Assembly (NCBI RefSeq): GCF_003284965.1
Contig: NZ_QMEW01000027.1
Location: forward strand, 1 to 64,000
Direction of reading: 5' to 3'
DNA from: Mycolicibacterium sp. GF69
Lineage (GTDB): Bacteria; Actinomycetota; Actinomycetes; Mycobacteriales; Mycobacteriaceae
DNA: 64,000 nucleotides
Below are positions 34,265 to 43,299 of the stretch, in pieces. The position numbers and the translations under genes are program-made. How positions within the stretch are numbered: position 1 is the stretch's first letter; each line of letters starts with the position of its first letter. The notes below the pieces were generated by a model. That model was not told the origin of the DNA, made no database searches, and saw only the letters and a list, made by a program, of their open reading frames with translations.

Positions 34265-34744
34265 ATGGACCCGAACAACAAGCCCAAGCAGCTGAACTCG
34301 CCCGTCGTAACCAAAGTGATGAAGTACGCCGGTAAGGCGCACGTCTGGGTGTACCGCCGCTCCGGCGGGAGGATCGGCAAGACCTGGCGCGTGGGTGCGG
34401 GCTTCAAGAAGCCCGTGCCGACGCTTTTGCTCGAGCACATCGGCCGCAAGTCCGGTAAGCGCTTGGTGTCCCCGCTGGTGTACATCCACGACGGCGACGA
34501 CGTGATCGTCGTAGCCTCGCAGGGCGGCCGCGACACGGACCCGCAGTGGTACCGCAATCTGGTCGCCAACCCGCAGGCCCACATCGAGATCGGCTCGGAG
34601 CGCCGACCCGTGCGAGCGGTGACCGCGACGCCTGAGCAGCGCGCCCGGTTATGGCCCAAGCTGGTCGAGGCCTACGCCGATTTCGACACCTACGAGGCCT
34701 GGGCGGACCGCGAAATTCCTGTCATCATCCTGCAGCCGCGCTGA
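34265..34744 (+). CDS. Ddn-like deazaflavin (F420)-dependent nitroreductase-family protein
   Basis: 159 residues. DUF385/Ddn family (FDOR-A): GRIGKTWRVGAGFKKPVPTLLLEHIGRKSGKRLVSPLVYIHDGDDVIVVASQGG (residues about 34-88, interrupted here) and the closing WYRNLVANPQAHIEIG are the family's standard blocks. Such enzymes use reduced F420 to reduce quinones and other acceptors and activate nitroimidazoles in M. tuberculosis. The lysine/arginine-rich loop after GRIG fits the F420 polyglutamate tail. Paired with the PPOX gene. Confidence 0.9.
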   Translation: MDPNNKPKQLNSPVVTKVMKYAGKAHVWVYRRSGGRIGKTWRVGAGFKKPVPTLLLEHIGRKSGKRLVSPLVYIHDGDDVIVVASQGGRDTDPQWYRNLVANPQAHIEIGSERRPVRAVTATPEQRARLWPKLVEAYADFDTYEAWADREIPVIILQPR

Positions 34745-34866
34745 CGCGCCGATTGCGACCCATCTCACACCCCTGACGCGTTCGACGGCCCCCGCAGGTC
34801 GGGTAGCCAAGGGGCAGGTGCTCCCCAGCGCCGACCCAATCCGTCAACGCTTAAGGGGCGAAATCT

Positions 34867-35820
34867 ATGAGTACGACCACGCTGATCACGCAGCTGCGCA
34901 CGATTCTTGACCTCACGCACACCGAGATCCAGGTCGCCGAGACCCGGATCGCGCAGGCGCGCACCGAGGCTGTGCGCCGCGAGCTCACCCAGAACGCCGA
35001 GAACGGCCGCATCCGCGCCGAGGCCATCGAGAAGGCCATCCGCGATCTCGGTGGCTTCCCCGACACCATCGGGCCGTTCCTGGGCCGCGCCGCCGCGGCG
35101 GTGAAGGCACTCACCGAGCAGGCCCAACCCTTCGACGAGGCGCTGCTGGGCGACTTGGCGCTGGAGGACCAGCTGCTGGATCGCGCCCGCTATGTCAAGG
35201 CGCTCGCCGTGGCCGCCAAGAAGCCGGACGTGCAGGACCTTGCGGATCGGCTGATCACCGCGCACTCGGCGACGGTGAACTGGCTGACGACCGTGCTGGC
35301 CGAGGATGCGCTCGGCGGCCCGGCCGCGTTGCAGCGCACCCCGCTGCAGGCCGCCGCCGGTACCGCGGTGAAGCTGGTGAACCTGCCGGGGCAGTGGTCG
35401 GCGCAGTCGGTTGAGCGGATCGCGGAGCTGCTGCGGTCGGCGGGGCCGACCGTTGAGGATCTGCGCGAGCGCGCTCAGCGCGTCAGCGAGATCACGCTCA
35501 AGGCGCTCGGCGCCTCGCGCGACGGTGCGCTGCGCAGTGCCGAGCGGGTTGTGCGCCGCGAGGGCGCCGGAGATGCGGCCAATGCGCTGCACAAGGCGCG
35601 CGCGGCCGGTGGCATCGTCGACGCCGACGAGCTGCCGATTGCCGGGTACGACGAGCTCAACCTCAGCGATGCGGTCGCCGCCGTGAAGGATCTCGACGAT
35701 CCGTCCGACATCCGCACCATCATCGCCTACGAGGAGATGCACAAGGACCGCCAGCGGCTGGTATCGGCTGCGCAGACACGCCTGGCCGATATCGCCCAGG
35801 AGGTCGTGGGCATCAGCTGA
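34867..35820 (+). CDS. Ferritin-like helical protein, actinobacterial
   Basis: 317 residues, almost entirely helical, no signal peptide or membrane helix. The first ~160 residues read as a four-helix bundle (HTEIQVAETRIAQARTEAV, ENGRIRAEAIEKAIRDLGG, LEDQLLDRARYVKALAVAAKK, DLADRLITAHSATVNWLTTVL) with Glu/His positions reminiscent of ferritin-like domains, although a full di-iron set is not obvious. The second half is Lys/Glu-rich amphipathic helix, as in lipid-droplet or membrane-associating proteins. Conserved single-copy type of gene in mycobacteria, function not established. Ends at a bidirectional terminator. Confidence 0.7.
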   Translation: MSTTTLITQLRTILDLTHTEIQVAETRIAQARTEAVRRELTQNAENGRIRAEAIEKAIRDLGGFPDTIGPFLGRAAAAVKALTEQAQPFDEALLGDLALEDQLLDRARYVKALAVAAKKPDVQDLADRLITAHSATVNWLTTVLAEDALGGPAALQRTPLQAAAGTAVKLVNLPGQWSAQSVERIAELLRSAGPTVEDLRERAQRVSEITLKALGASRDGALRSAERVVRREGAGDAANALHKARAAGGIVDADELPIAGYDELNLSDAVAAVKDLDDPSDIRTIIAYEEMHKDRQRLVSAAQTRLADIAQEVVGIS

Positions 35821-35837
35821 CCTTTAGTCGACCCGGG

Positions 35838-35867
35838 AACACCTCGCCGACTCGGCGGGGTGTTTTC
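35838..35867. terminator. Bidirectional hairpin terminator
   Basis: AACACCTCGCCG / CGGCGGGGTGTT with loop ACT, one G-T pair, followed by TTTT. Lies between the convergent ferritin-like and thioesterase genes and can serve both. Confidence 0.85.
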
Positions 35868-35878
35868 GTCTGCGCCTC

Positions 35879-36703
35879 TCACATGCGAGGCGGAGCGAAG
35901 CCGGGATTCGACAGGGCGTTGGCCACGCCGCTGCCGATCGGCCCGTATTCGTCGACTACGGTCGCGGTGCCGGTGGCCACGCCGGCGTCGCTGTAGTGAG
36001 ACAACGCGGTGAGCCCGATGTACGGCCCCTTCGGTAGGCGGGCCAACGTGAGCGTGTAGTCGGCGTTGATCCACTGCAGACCGGTGGGCCCGAAGTGCGT
36101 CAACGAACTCACCATGTCGCCGGCCATTGCGGCGCGGGTGAACGGTGTGAGCTCTGCGCCCGCGACCAGTTGCCGGAAATCGCGCACCCAGATGTGCTTG
36201 GGACCCGAGTGCTCCCAGTTCGACAGGCCCTCGCCGGGCCCGGGCACGCGGTCGGCTTTGCCGTAGGTCCACACCAGTGTCGAAAGTTGGGACGGGATGG
36301 GTTCCGGGGTCGGCGGCAGCGGGGGCATGGTGACCGGTGACGTCCAGATGTCGTCGTCCGGTTGCGCGCCGCGGCGAAGGAACAAAGCAGTCGCGCGCGC
36401 GACGACCGTGTCGCCCTGGGTCATGACGGCATCGACCAGTTTGAGGCGCCGGCCCTGCCGTACGACGGCGGTCTCGGCGCGCACCGGTGCCAGCGCGGCG
36501 GGCCGGAACAAGTCGACGGTCAGGCGGGCCGGTTGCAGTTCGGGTGCGGCCGCGTCGCGTTCGAGCACATGACCGAGGAGGCCACCGACGTAGTTGCCGC
36601 TGATCGTCTGTCCCCATGGACCGCGCGCCAGCGGTCCAGGCACGAATGCATCACCGTCGGGGGTGAAGAACGCCGCCGTCACCGCGAAGACGATAGCGGG
36701 CAA
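35879..36703 (-). CDS. Acyl-CoA thioesterase-family (double hot-dog) protein
   Basis: 274 residues. N-terminal hot-dog with GPWGQTISGNYVGGLLGHVLE and PARLTVDLFRPAALAPV; the second hot-dog has PVTRAAMAGDMVSSLTHFGPTGLQWINADYTLTLARLP followed by GVATGTATVVDEYGPIG. This two-domain arrangement fits the TesB-like thioesterase family used to release fatty acids from CoA. The Asp/Gln/Thr catalytic set of TesB is only partly visible (D in GDMVS, T near the end), so an acyl-binding rather than hydrolytic role cannot be excluded. Convergent to the ferritin-like gene. Confidence 0.8.
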   Translation of the reverse strand: MPAIVFAVTAAFFTPDGDAFVPGPLARGPWGQTISGNYVGGLLGHVLERDAAAPELQPARLTVDLFRPAALAPVRAETAVVRQGRRLKLVDAVMTQGDTVVARATALFLRRGAQPDDDIWTSPVTMPPLPPTPEPIPSQLSTLVWTYGKADRVPGPGEGLSNWEHSGPKHIWVRDFRQLVAGAELTPFTRAAMAGDMVSSLTHFGPTGLQWINADYTLTLARLPKGPYIGLTALSHYSDAGVATGTATVVDEYGPIGSGVANALSNPGFAPPRM

Positions 36704-36709
36704 GCACGC

Positions 36710-37042
36710 CTAACGATCGGCCAGCCACTGCTCGACGTCGTCGGTCACCGGATCGACGGCGCCGGCGAACTCCTCGTGTTTCTCGACGTAGGACGCCACC
36801 ATCTCGCACACCGGCACGATGCGCAGTCCGGCATCGCGGGCGTTCTGCAGCGCCTCACCGATCAGGATCGTCGCCAGACCGCGGCCCCCGTATTCGCTGT
36901 CCACCTCGGTGTGGGTGAAGATGCGCTGACCGTCACGGTCGGCGAACTCGGCCAACCCGACCTTCTTACCGTCGACGGCGATGGTGTAGCGGTCGGACTC
37001 GGCGGTGACCTCGGTGGGTGCCCCGGTTTTGTCGGTCGTCAT
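36710..37042 (-). CDS. GNAT-type N-acetyltransferase, YjdJ-like
   Basis: About 110 residues. The central motif ILIGEAL with YGGRGLATILIGEALQNARDAGL matches the acetyl-CoA pyrophosphate loop (QxxGxG/A form: GGRGLA) of the short YjdJ/GNAT_2 family. These small proteins are one-domain acetyltransferases of unknown substrate. The ATG at 37042 is preferred over 37078 because the extra residues are absent from family members. Located 6 bp upstream of the thioesterase gene, same strand, so it probably leads that operon. Confidence 0.85.
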   Translation of the reverse strand: MTTDKTGAPTEVTAESDRYTIAVDGKKVGLAEFADRDGQRIFTHTEVDSEYGGRGLATILIGEALQNARDAGLRIVPVCEMVASYVEKHEEFAGAVDPVTDDVEQWLADR

Positions 37043-37211
37043 GTCTGCTTCTATACCCCCGGGTTCGCCCGCGGACACCAGGTTGACGGCTCACTGTGTT
37101 GATCCAATTCGTCATGCCCGCACGCTGAGCGCGAGCGCCGACCGTTCGACGAGCCCCGAGAAGCGCCTGCCCATAACTTCGGCGATGTGAACAGGGTTAG
37201 CATCGGACGCC

Positions 37212-38792
37212 GTGAGTGACGAGTCGCTGCGCGACGACCACGCTGAACTGTTGCGGCGCCGCGCGCTCACCGAGGATGCGGCTCGCGCGGAGGCTGTGGG
37301 CAGGCGGCACGCGTCCGGCGCGAGGACCGCACGGGAGAACATCGCCGATCTCGTCGACGCCGGTTCGTTCGTCGAGTACGGAAGGTTCGCCATCGCCGCG
37401 CAGCGGCACCGCCGTGAGCTCGACGACCTGATCGCCCGCACACCGGCCGACGGCCTGGTGGCCGGTACGGCGCGCGTCAACGGGGCGCACTTCGGTGACG
37501 AGCGCAGCGCCTGCGCGGTGTTGTCCTACGACTACACCGTGCTGGCCGGCACACAGGGGGCGCTGGGCCACCGCAAGAAGGACCGGCTGTTCGAACTGAT
37601 CGAGCGAATGCGGCTGCCGGCGGTGTTCTTCGCCGAGGGCGGCGGCGGGCGGCCCGGCGACACCGACATACCGGTGGTCTCGGCGCTCGACGCCCGCGCC
37701 TTCAAGCTGTGGGCGGCGCTGTCGGGTGTGGTGCCGCGGATCGCGGTCGTCAACGGCCGCTGTTTCGCCGGAAACGCCGTCATCGCCGGATGTTCGGACC
37801 TGATCGTGGCTACGCAGGGCACATCGATCGGCATGGGCGGGCCGGCGATGATTGCCGGCGGCGGACTCGGCGACGTGCCACCCGACGAGGTGGGTCCGAT
37901 CAGCATGCAGGCGCCCAACGGTGTGGTCGACGTGGTGGTCACCGACGAGGCCGAGGCCGTCGCGGTGACAAAACGACTGCTGGGGTACTTCCAGGGGACG
38001 GTCGAGCCCGGCTCGGTCGGCGACCAAACCCGCTTGCGCACAATCGTTCCCGAGCGTGCGCGCCGGGCGTACCAGATCGCCCCGGTCATCGAGACCCTGG
38101 CCGACGAGGGGTCGGTGACCTTCCTGCGGCCGCGTTTCGCGCCGGAGATGGTGACCGCGCTGACCCGTTTCGACGGCCACCCTGTCGGCGTCATCGCCAA
38201 CAACACCATGGTGATGGCCGGCGCGATCACCGCGGCCGCAGCCGACAAGGCCGCCCGGTTCCTGCAACTGTGCGACGCCTTCGGGATCCCGGTGCTCTCG
38301 CTCGTCGACTGCCCCGGCTACATGGTGGGGCCTGCGGCCGAGGCGGAGGCCCTGGTCCGGCGCGCATCCAGGATGTTGGTGGCGGGCGCCGCGCTCGAGG
38401 TGCCGCTGATCGCCGTCATCCTGCGTCGCGGGTATGGGTTGGGTGCGCAGGCGATGACCGGCGGCAGCCTGCGCGAACCGTTGTTGACGGTGGCGTGGCC
38501 CGGCGCGCACCTGGGACCGATGGGCCTGGAGGGCGCGGTCCGGCTGGGTATGCGCAAGGAACTCGACGCGATCACCGATGACGCCGAGCGTGAGGAGCGC
38601 GTCCGGCAGGCGACGGCGGCCGCACAGGAAAACGCCAAGGCGCTCAACGCCGCTGCGCTGTTCGAGATCGACGACGTGATCGATCCGGCGCAGACCCGTG
38701 ACGTCGTCATCGACACGCTGGCCGCCGCCCGGGGCGGTGCCACCTGGCATGTGCAACCGCGTGCCGGCCGAGGTTTCGTCGACACCTGGTAG
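37212..38792 (+). CDS. Acyl-CoA carboxylase beta subunit (carboxyltransferase)
   Basis: 526 residues, GTG start. Typical AccD/PccB architecture of two crotonase-like halves: RENIADLVDAGSFVEYG at the start, FFAEGGGGRPGD, the oxyanion GCSDLIVATQGTSIGMGGPAMIAGGGLG, then PVLSLVDCPGYMVGPAAEAEAL and RRGYGLGAQAMTGGSLREPLLTVAWPGAH. Transfers carboxyl from biotin to an acyl-CoA; the alpha chain is elsewhere. The substrate (acetyl, propionyl or longer acyl) cannot be assigned from sequence alone. Alone on its strand between the GNAT gene and whiB6. Confidence 0.92.
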   Translation: MSDESLRDDHAELLRRRALTEDAARAEAVGRRHASGARTARENIADLVDAGSFVEYGRFAIAAQRHRRELDDLIARTPADGLVAGTARVNGAHFGDERSACAVLSYDYTVLAGTQGALGHRKKDRLFELIERMRLPAVFFAEGGGGRPGDTDIPVVSALDARAFKLWAALSGVVPRIAVVNGRCFAGNAVIAGCSDLIVATQGTSIGMGGPAMIAGGGLGDVPPDEVGPISMQAPNGVVDVVVTDEAEAVAVTKRLLGYFQGTVEPGSVGDQTRLRTIVPERARRAYQIAPVIETLADEGSVTFLRPRFAPEMVTALTRFDGHPVGVIANNTMVMAGAITAAAADKAARFLQLCDAFGIPVLSLVDCPGYMVGPAAEAEALVRRASRMLVAGAALEVPLIAVILRRGYGLGAQAMTGGSLREPLLTVAWPGAHLGPMGLEGAVRLGMRKELDAITDDAEREERVRQATAAAQENAKALNAAALFEIDDVIDPAQTRDVVIDTLAAARGGATWHVQPRAGRGFVDTW

Positions 38793-38910
38793 CAGCGGGT
38801 GACGGAAGAGGGGACGGTGCCGCCATTGCGCTTCTCGGCGAGTGGCCGCTCGTAGCGACAGCGCGGGCCGCCCGCCGCCGACCCCCCGATCCGGCGGCGG
38901 GCGACGACGG

Positions 38911-39213
38911 TCAGGCCGATTCGGCGTAGAACCGGCGGTCGCGCACGGGATAGCCGTGTTGTTCGGCCAACGATTTCAACTGCCGCAAGGCAAACGTGCG
39001 ACCGCGGCCGGCCTCCGGCACGTAGATACCCGCCCAGAGGCCTTCGGCGCGCGGTAACTCGCAGGCTTCGCGTGCGCAGAGCCAGCGCCGCGGGCAGGAC
39101 CGGCAGATCGCCTTGGCCTGCTCGTCGGCCGAGGTGGTCCACCGCTCCGGGTCCCGGGTGCAGGCGCCCACGGGGATTTCGTCCCATTCAGTGCTGTTCC
39201 CGATGCTGTTCAT
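38911..39213 (-). CDS. whiB6: WhiB-family iron-sulfur regulator WhiB6
   Basis: 100 residues. Four conserved cysteines (C18, C37, C40, C46) fit a [4Fe-4S] WhiB cluster: ACTRD ... AICRSCPRRWLCAREACE, then the turn GLWAGIYVPEAGR. In mycobacteria WhiB6 is encoded at the ESX-1 locus and controls ESX-1 genes and substrates in response to redox and secretion state. The ATG at 39213 is preferred; a longer in-frame start at 39291 adds 26 poorly conserved residues. Divergent from espM, whose product controls whiB6 in related species. Confidence 0.93.
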   Translation of the reverse strand: MNSIGNSTEWDEIPVGACTRDPERWTTSADEQAKAICRSCPRRWLCAREACELPRAEGLWAGIYVPEAGRGRTFALRQLKSLAEQHGYPVRDRRFYAESA

Positions 39214-39524
39214 CAATGTGCTCCTCTGCGCTGTCCGCGGCGCATGTGCCGCAATAGCAGAAAACGTAGCGGACAAACCATAGCGATGCAACAGTTATGA
39301 ATGAACGAGGCGAAGCGGCTGGAACGGAAAAGCAGGTTGAACTGCATATTAGACGGTTGACACGCTGCAGAAACGTAGCATTGCTTGTGTTGTTGCGACG
39401 AACGTAACCACAGCATCGATACGATTCGGTGGCCGCCACACGGCCCCAAGCCGTAGCACCGAACCGGATTACGGATACGATTGCGGGACCGTTCGCCCCG
39501 CCCGCCCTCGAGGACCGCCGCGCC
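39214..39524. promoter_or_regulatory. whiB6-espM divergent regulatory region
   Basis: A 311-bp non-coding gap, visibly richer in A+T than its surroundings. A TTGACA sits at 39357 on the plus strand, with only a weak -10 (ATTGCT) 17 bp later, so promoter calls are tentative. A GCGGC/GCCGC hairpin lies near 39237. Published work places EspM binding in this interval in related species; an in-frame ATG at 39429 could instead extend espM. Confidence 0.6.
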
Positions 39525-40259
39525 ATGACCAACCCGGAGTCGATCGATCGATCGACTGAGGCGTCCGATGCCGGCATGGTTCGCGCGGGTGCGGCGGCCG
39601 CGGCACGGCGTCGTGAACTCAACATCAGCCAGCGCAGCCTCGCCGCCGACGGCATCATCAACGCCGGCGCCCTCATCGCCTTCGAGAAGGGCAGGAGCTG
39701 GCCGCGAGAACGCACCCGAGCAAAGCTCGAAGAGGTACTGCGCTGGCCACCGGGCACAATCGCGCGGATCCGGCAGGGTGAACCCGTCGGAGGCGGCGAC
39801 GAGGACATCCCGCAGGCGCCGCCCGCCGACGAGGTGCCGCTGATCGCGCAGGCGGTGATCACGGCGGTGAACACTTTCGAATCCGCGATCGCAGCGCTGC
39901 CCGCGCAGGACGAACCTCAGTTCGGGCCGAGATCCGCCAAGATCCTCGCCGATCTGCGCCAGCTGGAAGCGGTGGCGGCCAGGGCCGCGCGGATCAGCAA
40001 AGTGACGCCGCCGCTGATCAAGGCGCTGAGCGCGGTGCGGAAGCGGTACGACGACCTGATGTTGCGCGCGGCACGGTCGCCGGGCGCGACGCTCGGCCAG
40101 CGCGTCTATGCCGCCCGCCGCGGCGCGAACCTGACGATCTCCGAAACCGCCCAAGCCGCCGGCGTCTCCGACGACGACATCGTCGGAGCCGAAGCCGAAC
40201 AGCCGGTCTCGTCGGCGGCCGCCGAGGCGATCGAGGCACTGATCACCGACCTGGCCTGA
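39525..40259 (+). CDS. espM: ESX-1 transcription factor EspM
   Basis: 244 residues from the ATG at 39525. An N-terminal HTH-like block (about 20-75: RRRELNISQRSLAADGIINAGALIAFEKGRSWPRERTRAKLEEVL) is followed by a helical linker and a C-terminal module RSPGATLGQRVYAARRGANLTISETAQAAGVSDDDIVGAEAE (about 180-225). In Mycobacterium marinum EspM (next to whiB6) regulates whiB6 expression in response to the ESX-1 membrane complex, and the gene position here is identical. The same C-terminal module is present in the FHA protein at 63054. A longer reading from 39429 is possible. Confidence 0.85.
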   Translation: MTNPESIDRSTEASDAGMVRAGAAAAARRRELNISQRSLAADGIINAGALIAFEKGRSWPRERTRAKLEEVLRWPPGTIARIRQGEPVGGGDEDIPQAPPADEVPLIAQAVITAVNTFESAIAALPAQDEPQFGPRSAKILADLRQLEAVAARAARISKVTPPLIKALSAVRKRYDDLMLRAARSPGATLGQRVYAARRGANLTISETAQAAGVSDDDIVGAEAEQPVSSAAAEAIEALITDLA

Positions 40260-40268
40260 GCCGCAGCG

Positions 40269-41591
40269 TCAGTGCCGTTCCCGGCTGCGGTCGTCGGTGG
40301 TGGGGAAGTGATCGGCCAGTGCGGCGGCGATCTCGAGGAACCGGCGCCGGGTTTTCGCGGACATCTCGGTGGTTCCGTCGATGACGCCGCCCGGCCGCAG
40401 ACGTCCGTCGAAGGGTACCTCGATCACCCGCTGACCTTGGCCCGAGAACTGTTGTGCCAGAACCGAACGCGTGCGCTTGTCGGCGTGTCCGTCGGAGTCG
40501 TTGAGGACGACGACGGTGCGCTGCAACAGTCCCGTCAACCCGCGGGCGGCCAGCCAGTCGAGCGTCTGACCCGCAGCCGCTGCGCCGTCGACCCACGGGG
40601 ACGACACCACGACCATCGCGTCCAGGTCGCGCAGCACCTCCTGGGTCACCGGCGAGTCCATCGTCGAACTGCAGTCGACGATCGAGATCGTGAAGTAGCG
40701 GTCCAACCGGGAGGTCGCCTCCCGGTAGATCGCCGGATCGAGCACGCGGCGACGGGCGGGGGTGGTTTCCCCGGCCAGCACGAACAGGCCCGCGGCGTTG
40801 TTGCCCACCCGGTTACGGACATCGGCGAAGGTCTCCAGGTGCTGGTCGGCAGCCAGTTCCCAGTACGAGCCCTGCGCCCTCGGGTCGACCCGGCTCCCGA
40901 GCTTGCCGAAGGCCGTGTCCGCGTCGATCGCGACCACCCGGTCGTCCTGGCGCAACTCGGCGAATACCGAGCCGATGCTGGCCGAGACGGTCGTCTTACC
41001 GACCCCGCCCTTGCCCATCACACCGATCTTGTAGTGACCCCGCAGCGCACCCCGGATCTTGGCTTCCAACGCCGACTGCCGGACCTCGTCGGGGCCCGGC
41101 CCGAGGTTCACCTGACCGAACGTGGCCCGGTAGAGCAGGTAGCGCCAACCCCTGGTTGGGGGCACTCGCCGCGGCGGAACCAACTCGTCGGGCCTGATCC
41201 GCTCGGCATACGAGCCGGCGGGCGGTGGGGGTGCCGGCCGGGCCTGCCCACCGAATGCCGGGCCGGACCACTGACCGGGCATCGGCTGACCGGGCTGCTG
41301 CGGAGGCGGATTCGGTCGCTGCGGTGGCGGCGGCAGATGCCTGGTCAATTGACCCCATGCGGGGGGTTCGGACCGGCCACCGGTGGCCACCGGTCCGGTA
41401 TCGCGCAGCGCATCCGGCGGCGGCCCGAACGGAGCCGGCTGTTCGCGAAAGCTACGCCGGGCCGGTTCCGGCTCCGGTACCGCCGACGATGGTGTCGTCG
41501 GCTCGGAATCGGTCGGCGACGGTTCGAAGCCGGCTTCTTCGGGGCCTGTCCAGCCGAGTTCTTTCCGCAACGCGTCATCGCGGTCGGTCAA
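40269..41591 (-). CDS. MinD/ParA-like ATPase, EspI-family (Rv3860-like)
   Basis: About 440 residues. A Pro-rich N-terminal half (about 30-130) precedes a MinD-like ATPase with deviant Walker A MGKGGVGKTTVSA (about 192-205), VVAIDADTAFGKLG, and IVDCSSTMDSPV. The protein shares its PPTRGWRYLLYR and GPDEVRQSALEAKIR blocks with EspI of the same locus. TTG at 41591 is favoured: GGTGAGGAG lies 6 nt upstream, whereas an ATG-like opening at 41642 has none. Homologues lie beside ESX-1 in other mycobacteria and probably modulate ATP-dependent steps; the exact function is unknown. Convergent with espM. Confidence 0.85.
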   Translation of the reverse strand: MTDRDDALRKELGWTGPEEAGFEPSPTDSEPTTPSSAVPEPEPARRSFREQPAPFGPPPDALRDTGPVATGGRSEPPAWGQLTRHLPPPPQRPNPPPQQPGQPMPGQWSGPAFGGQARPAPPPPAGSYAERIRPDELVPPRRVPPTRGWRYLLYRATFGQVNLGPGPDEVRQSALEAKIRGALRGHYKIGVMGKGGVGKTTVSASIGSVFAELRQDDRVVAIDADTAFGKLGSRVDPRAQGSYWELAADQHLETFADVRNRVGNNAAGLFVLAGETTPARRRVLDPAIYREATSRLDRYFTISIVDCSSTMDSPVTQEVLRDLDAMVVVSSPWVDGAAAAGQTLDWLAARGLTGLLQRTVVVLNDSDGHADKRTRSVLAQQFSGQGQRVIEVPFDGRLRPGGVIDGTTEMSAKTRRRFLEIAAALADHFPTTDDRSRERH

Positions 41592-42117
41592 TGCGATCTC
41601 CTCACCGATATCGGTTAATGGCCCTGTCCAAGTATCAACCACACCGCGAGAAGGTCCGCTGGATCCGCCGCGCAGCTAACACAGTGGCCGGGGTGGCGCG
41701 AGGCGCGGAGCGGTCCCGCGGTCACGCGCTGATCGACCGAGAACGTTGCGGGTGCCGGTTGTCCACGTTGGCGCCGGTTGGCGGCCGTTGCCTGCGGGTG
41801 AGATGGGGGATACCGACGAGACGATTTGCTGTAAATCGCGTAACGCGGCTTATGCCGCAATGAATGCCAGCATGAGACTTAACTGAGAGCGGTGAGCCGG
41901 GCACCGGACGGCGCCCCGTCGGCGGACGAAATTGGTGAGATCGGCGGTGTCGAACCGCTGGTACGCTGACTCCGGCGAAGGGGTTTCCGCGGGTGTGTCC
42001 AAGCGGCGCGTGCGTGACCCGTGGCAAAACGAGTGAGCCGGTGTACGTGCGGTGGTCCGCGACCAGGGCCGGCCGCCGCGCCCTCACCACACAACGACAA
42101 AGGAGAGGCGGAGCCTC
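41592..42117. other. Gap upstream of espF; espE absent
   Basis: About 525 bp with no convincing gene. In M. tuberculosis the espE gene occupies this position ahead of espF; here no espE-length frame exists. The region should contain the espF-espG1-espH-ecc promoter. An AAAGGAGAGG ribosome site for espF occurs at about 42099. Confidence 0.6.
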
Positions 42118-42444
42118 ATGTCCGGCGACGAACTGCGCGTCTCCGCGGCACACCTCGGCGAACTGGCCGAGCGGCAAGCCACCGCGGCCGCCGACGCCCG
42201 CGTGGCAACGCTTCGGCCCGAGGGCGTCGACGCGGCGGTCAGGAGCACCCACGGCAGCATCGCTGCGCCGACCGCCAGTGCGCTCGATTCCGTGCTGGCG
42301 TCCCGACGCAGCGCAGGAGCAAACATCGCCGACGCCTCGGCAGCCTTGTGCGACAAACTGACCGACGCCGCAGCGCGCTACGACCGGACCGACGATTCGG
42401 CGGGCTCGGCGCTGAACGCACAGATGCGGCAGGTTCGGCCGTGA
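42118..42444 (+). CDS. espF: ESX-1 secretion-associated protein EspF-like
   Basis: 108 residues, helical hairpin of the EspC/EspF (DUF2580) type: LRVSAAHLGELAERQA, then THGSIAAPTASALDSVLASRR, and a C-terminal YDRTDDSAG containing the YxxxD secretion signal (Y-D-R-T-D). The THGS...AL...GVTS-like centre matches EspF rather than EspC. In related species EspF is secreted through ESX-1. The GTGA overlap with espG1 couples the two, and AAAGGAGAGG provides a good ribosome site. The usual partner EspE is missing upstream. Confidence 0.8.
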   Translation: MSGDELRVSAAHLGELAERQATAAADARVATLRPEGVDAAVRSTHGSIAAPTASALDSVLASRRSAGANIADASAALCDKLTDAAARYDRTDDSAGSALNAQMRQVRP

Positions 42445-43277
42445 GCCCGGACGCCACTCATATCGACGATGTCGTCGGAGTCGAGGTCACCATCGACGGC
42501 ATGCTGGTGATCGCCGACCGGCTGGGTTTGATGGAGTTTCCCACCGCGCTGGGTATCCGACCGAACATTCCGCAGCCGGAACTGCGTGAGCAGGTGTGGG
42601 AGCAGGTGTCCCGGGACCTCATGGAACAAGGCGTGCTCGATTTCTTTGGTGAACCGCACCCCGAGGTCGCAGCGATGGTCGACTCGCTGAGCCGGGCGGA
42701 CCGCACTCTGGAAGGCCGGTGGTGGCGCCGCGACGTCGGCGGCAAGATGGTCCGCTTCGTGGTGTGCCGCAAGGGCGCCCGCCACGTGGTGGCCGCCCGC
42801 GACGGCGACATGCTCGTGCTGCAGCGGGTGGCACCGCAAGTGGGCCTCGCGGGCATGGTGACGACGGTGCTCGGCACCGCGACGGCGGCCGACGTGGAAC
42901 CGCTGACGGGCCGCGCGAGCGAACTCGCGGCTTGCCGAAGCGCGAATCAGATTGCCGCCTATGGCGTGGCACCGGCTTCGGCGCGCGCCTACGCCGACAT
43001 CGTCGCTGAACCGGAGAGCTGGGTGGAGATCACCGCAATCGAGCGGCATCCGGGTGGCACCTCCACCCAGGCCGACGTCGCGGCCGGCGTGCTCGACTCG
43101 AAGCATGGACGCATCGTGTCGATTCCGCGCCGGGTCAGCGGCGAACTGTACGGAAGCTTCTTGCCGGGCAGCACCGAGAACCTGCAGCGCGCGCTGGACG
43201 GGCTGATCGAGTTCCTGCCGTCGGGCAAGTGGTTCGAGAACACCACGGCAGAGCCAGCAGACGCCGGCCGGGATTGA
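42441..43277 (+). CDS. espG1: ESX-1 chaperone EspG1
   Basis: 278 residues, GTG start overlapping the espF stop (GTGA). EspG-family fold: DDVVGVEVTIDGMLVIADRLGLMEFPTALGIRPN at the start, then a central LSRADRTLEGRWWRRDVGGKMVRF and a C-terminal EITAIERHPGG ... VLDSKHGRIVSIPRR. EspG proteins bind PPE partners in the cytosol and keep PE/PPE pairs soluble before secretion; here the clients should be PE35/PPE68. The apparent longer frame beginning at 42021 is out of register with espF and is not used. Confidence 0.92.
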   Translation: MSPDATHIDDVVGVEVTIDGMLVIADRLGLMEFPTALGIRPNIPQPELREQVWEQVSRDLMEQGVLDFFGEPHPEVAAMVDSLSRADRTLEGRWWRRDVGGKMVRFVVCRKGARHVVAARDGDMLVLQRVAPQVGLAGMVTTVLGTATAADVEPLTGRASELAACRSANQIAAYGVAPASARAYADIVAEPESWVEITAIERHPGGTSTQADVAAGVLDSKHGRIVSIPRRVSGELYGSFLPGSTENLQRALDGLIEFLPSGKWFENTTAEPADAGRD

Positions 43278-43299
43278 TTCGACGTGAGGAAGGCAGCAC

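Noticed and set aside
42021..42440. N-terminal extension of espG1
   Set aside because: Runs out of frame through espF; GTG at 42441 overlapping the espF stop is preferred.
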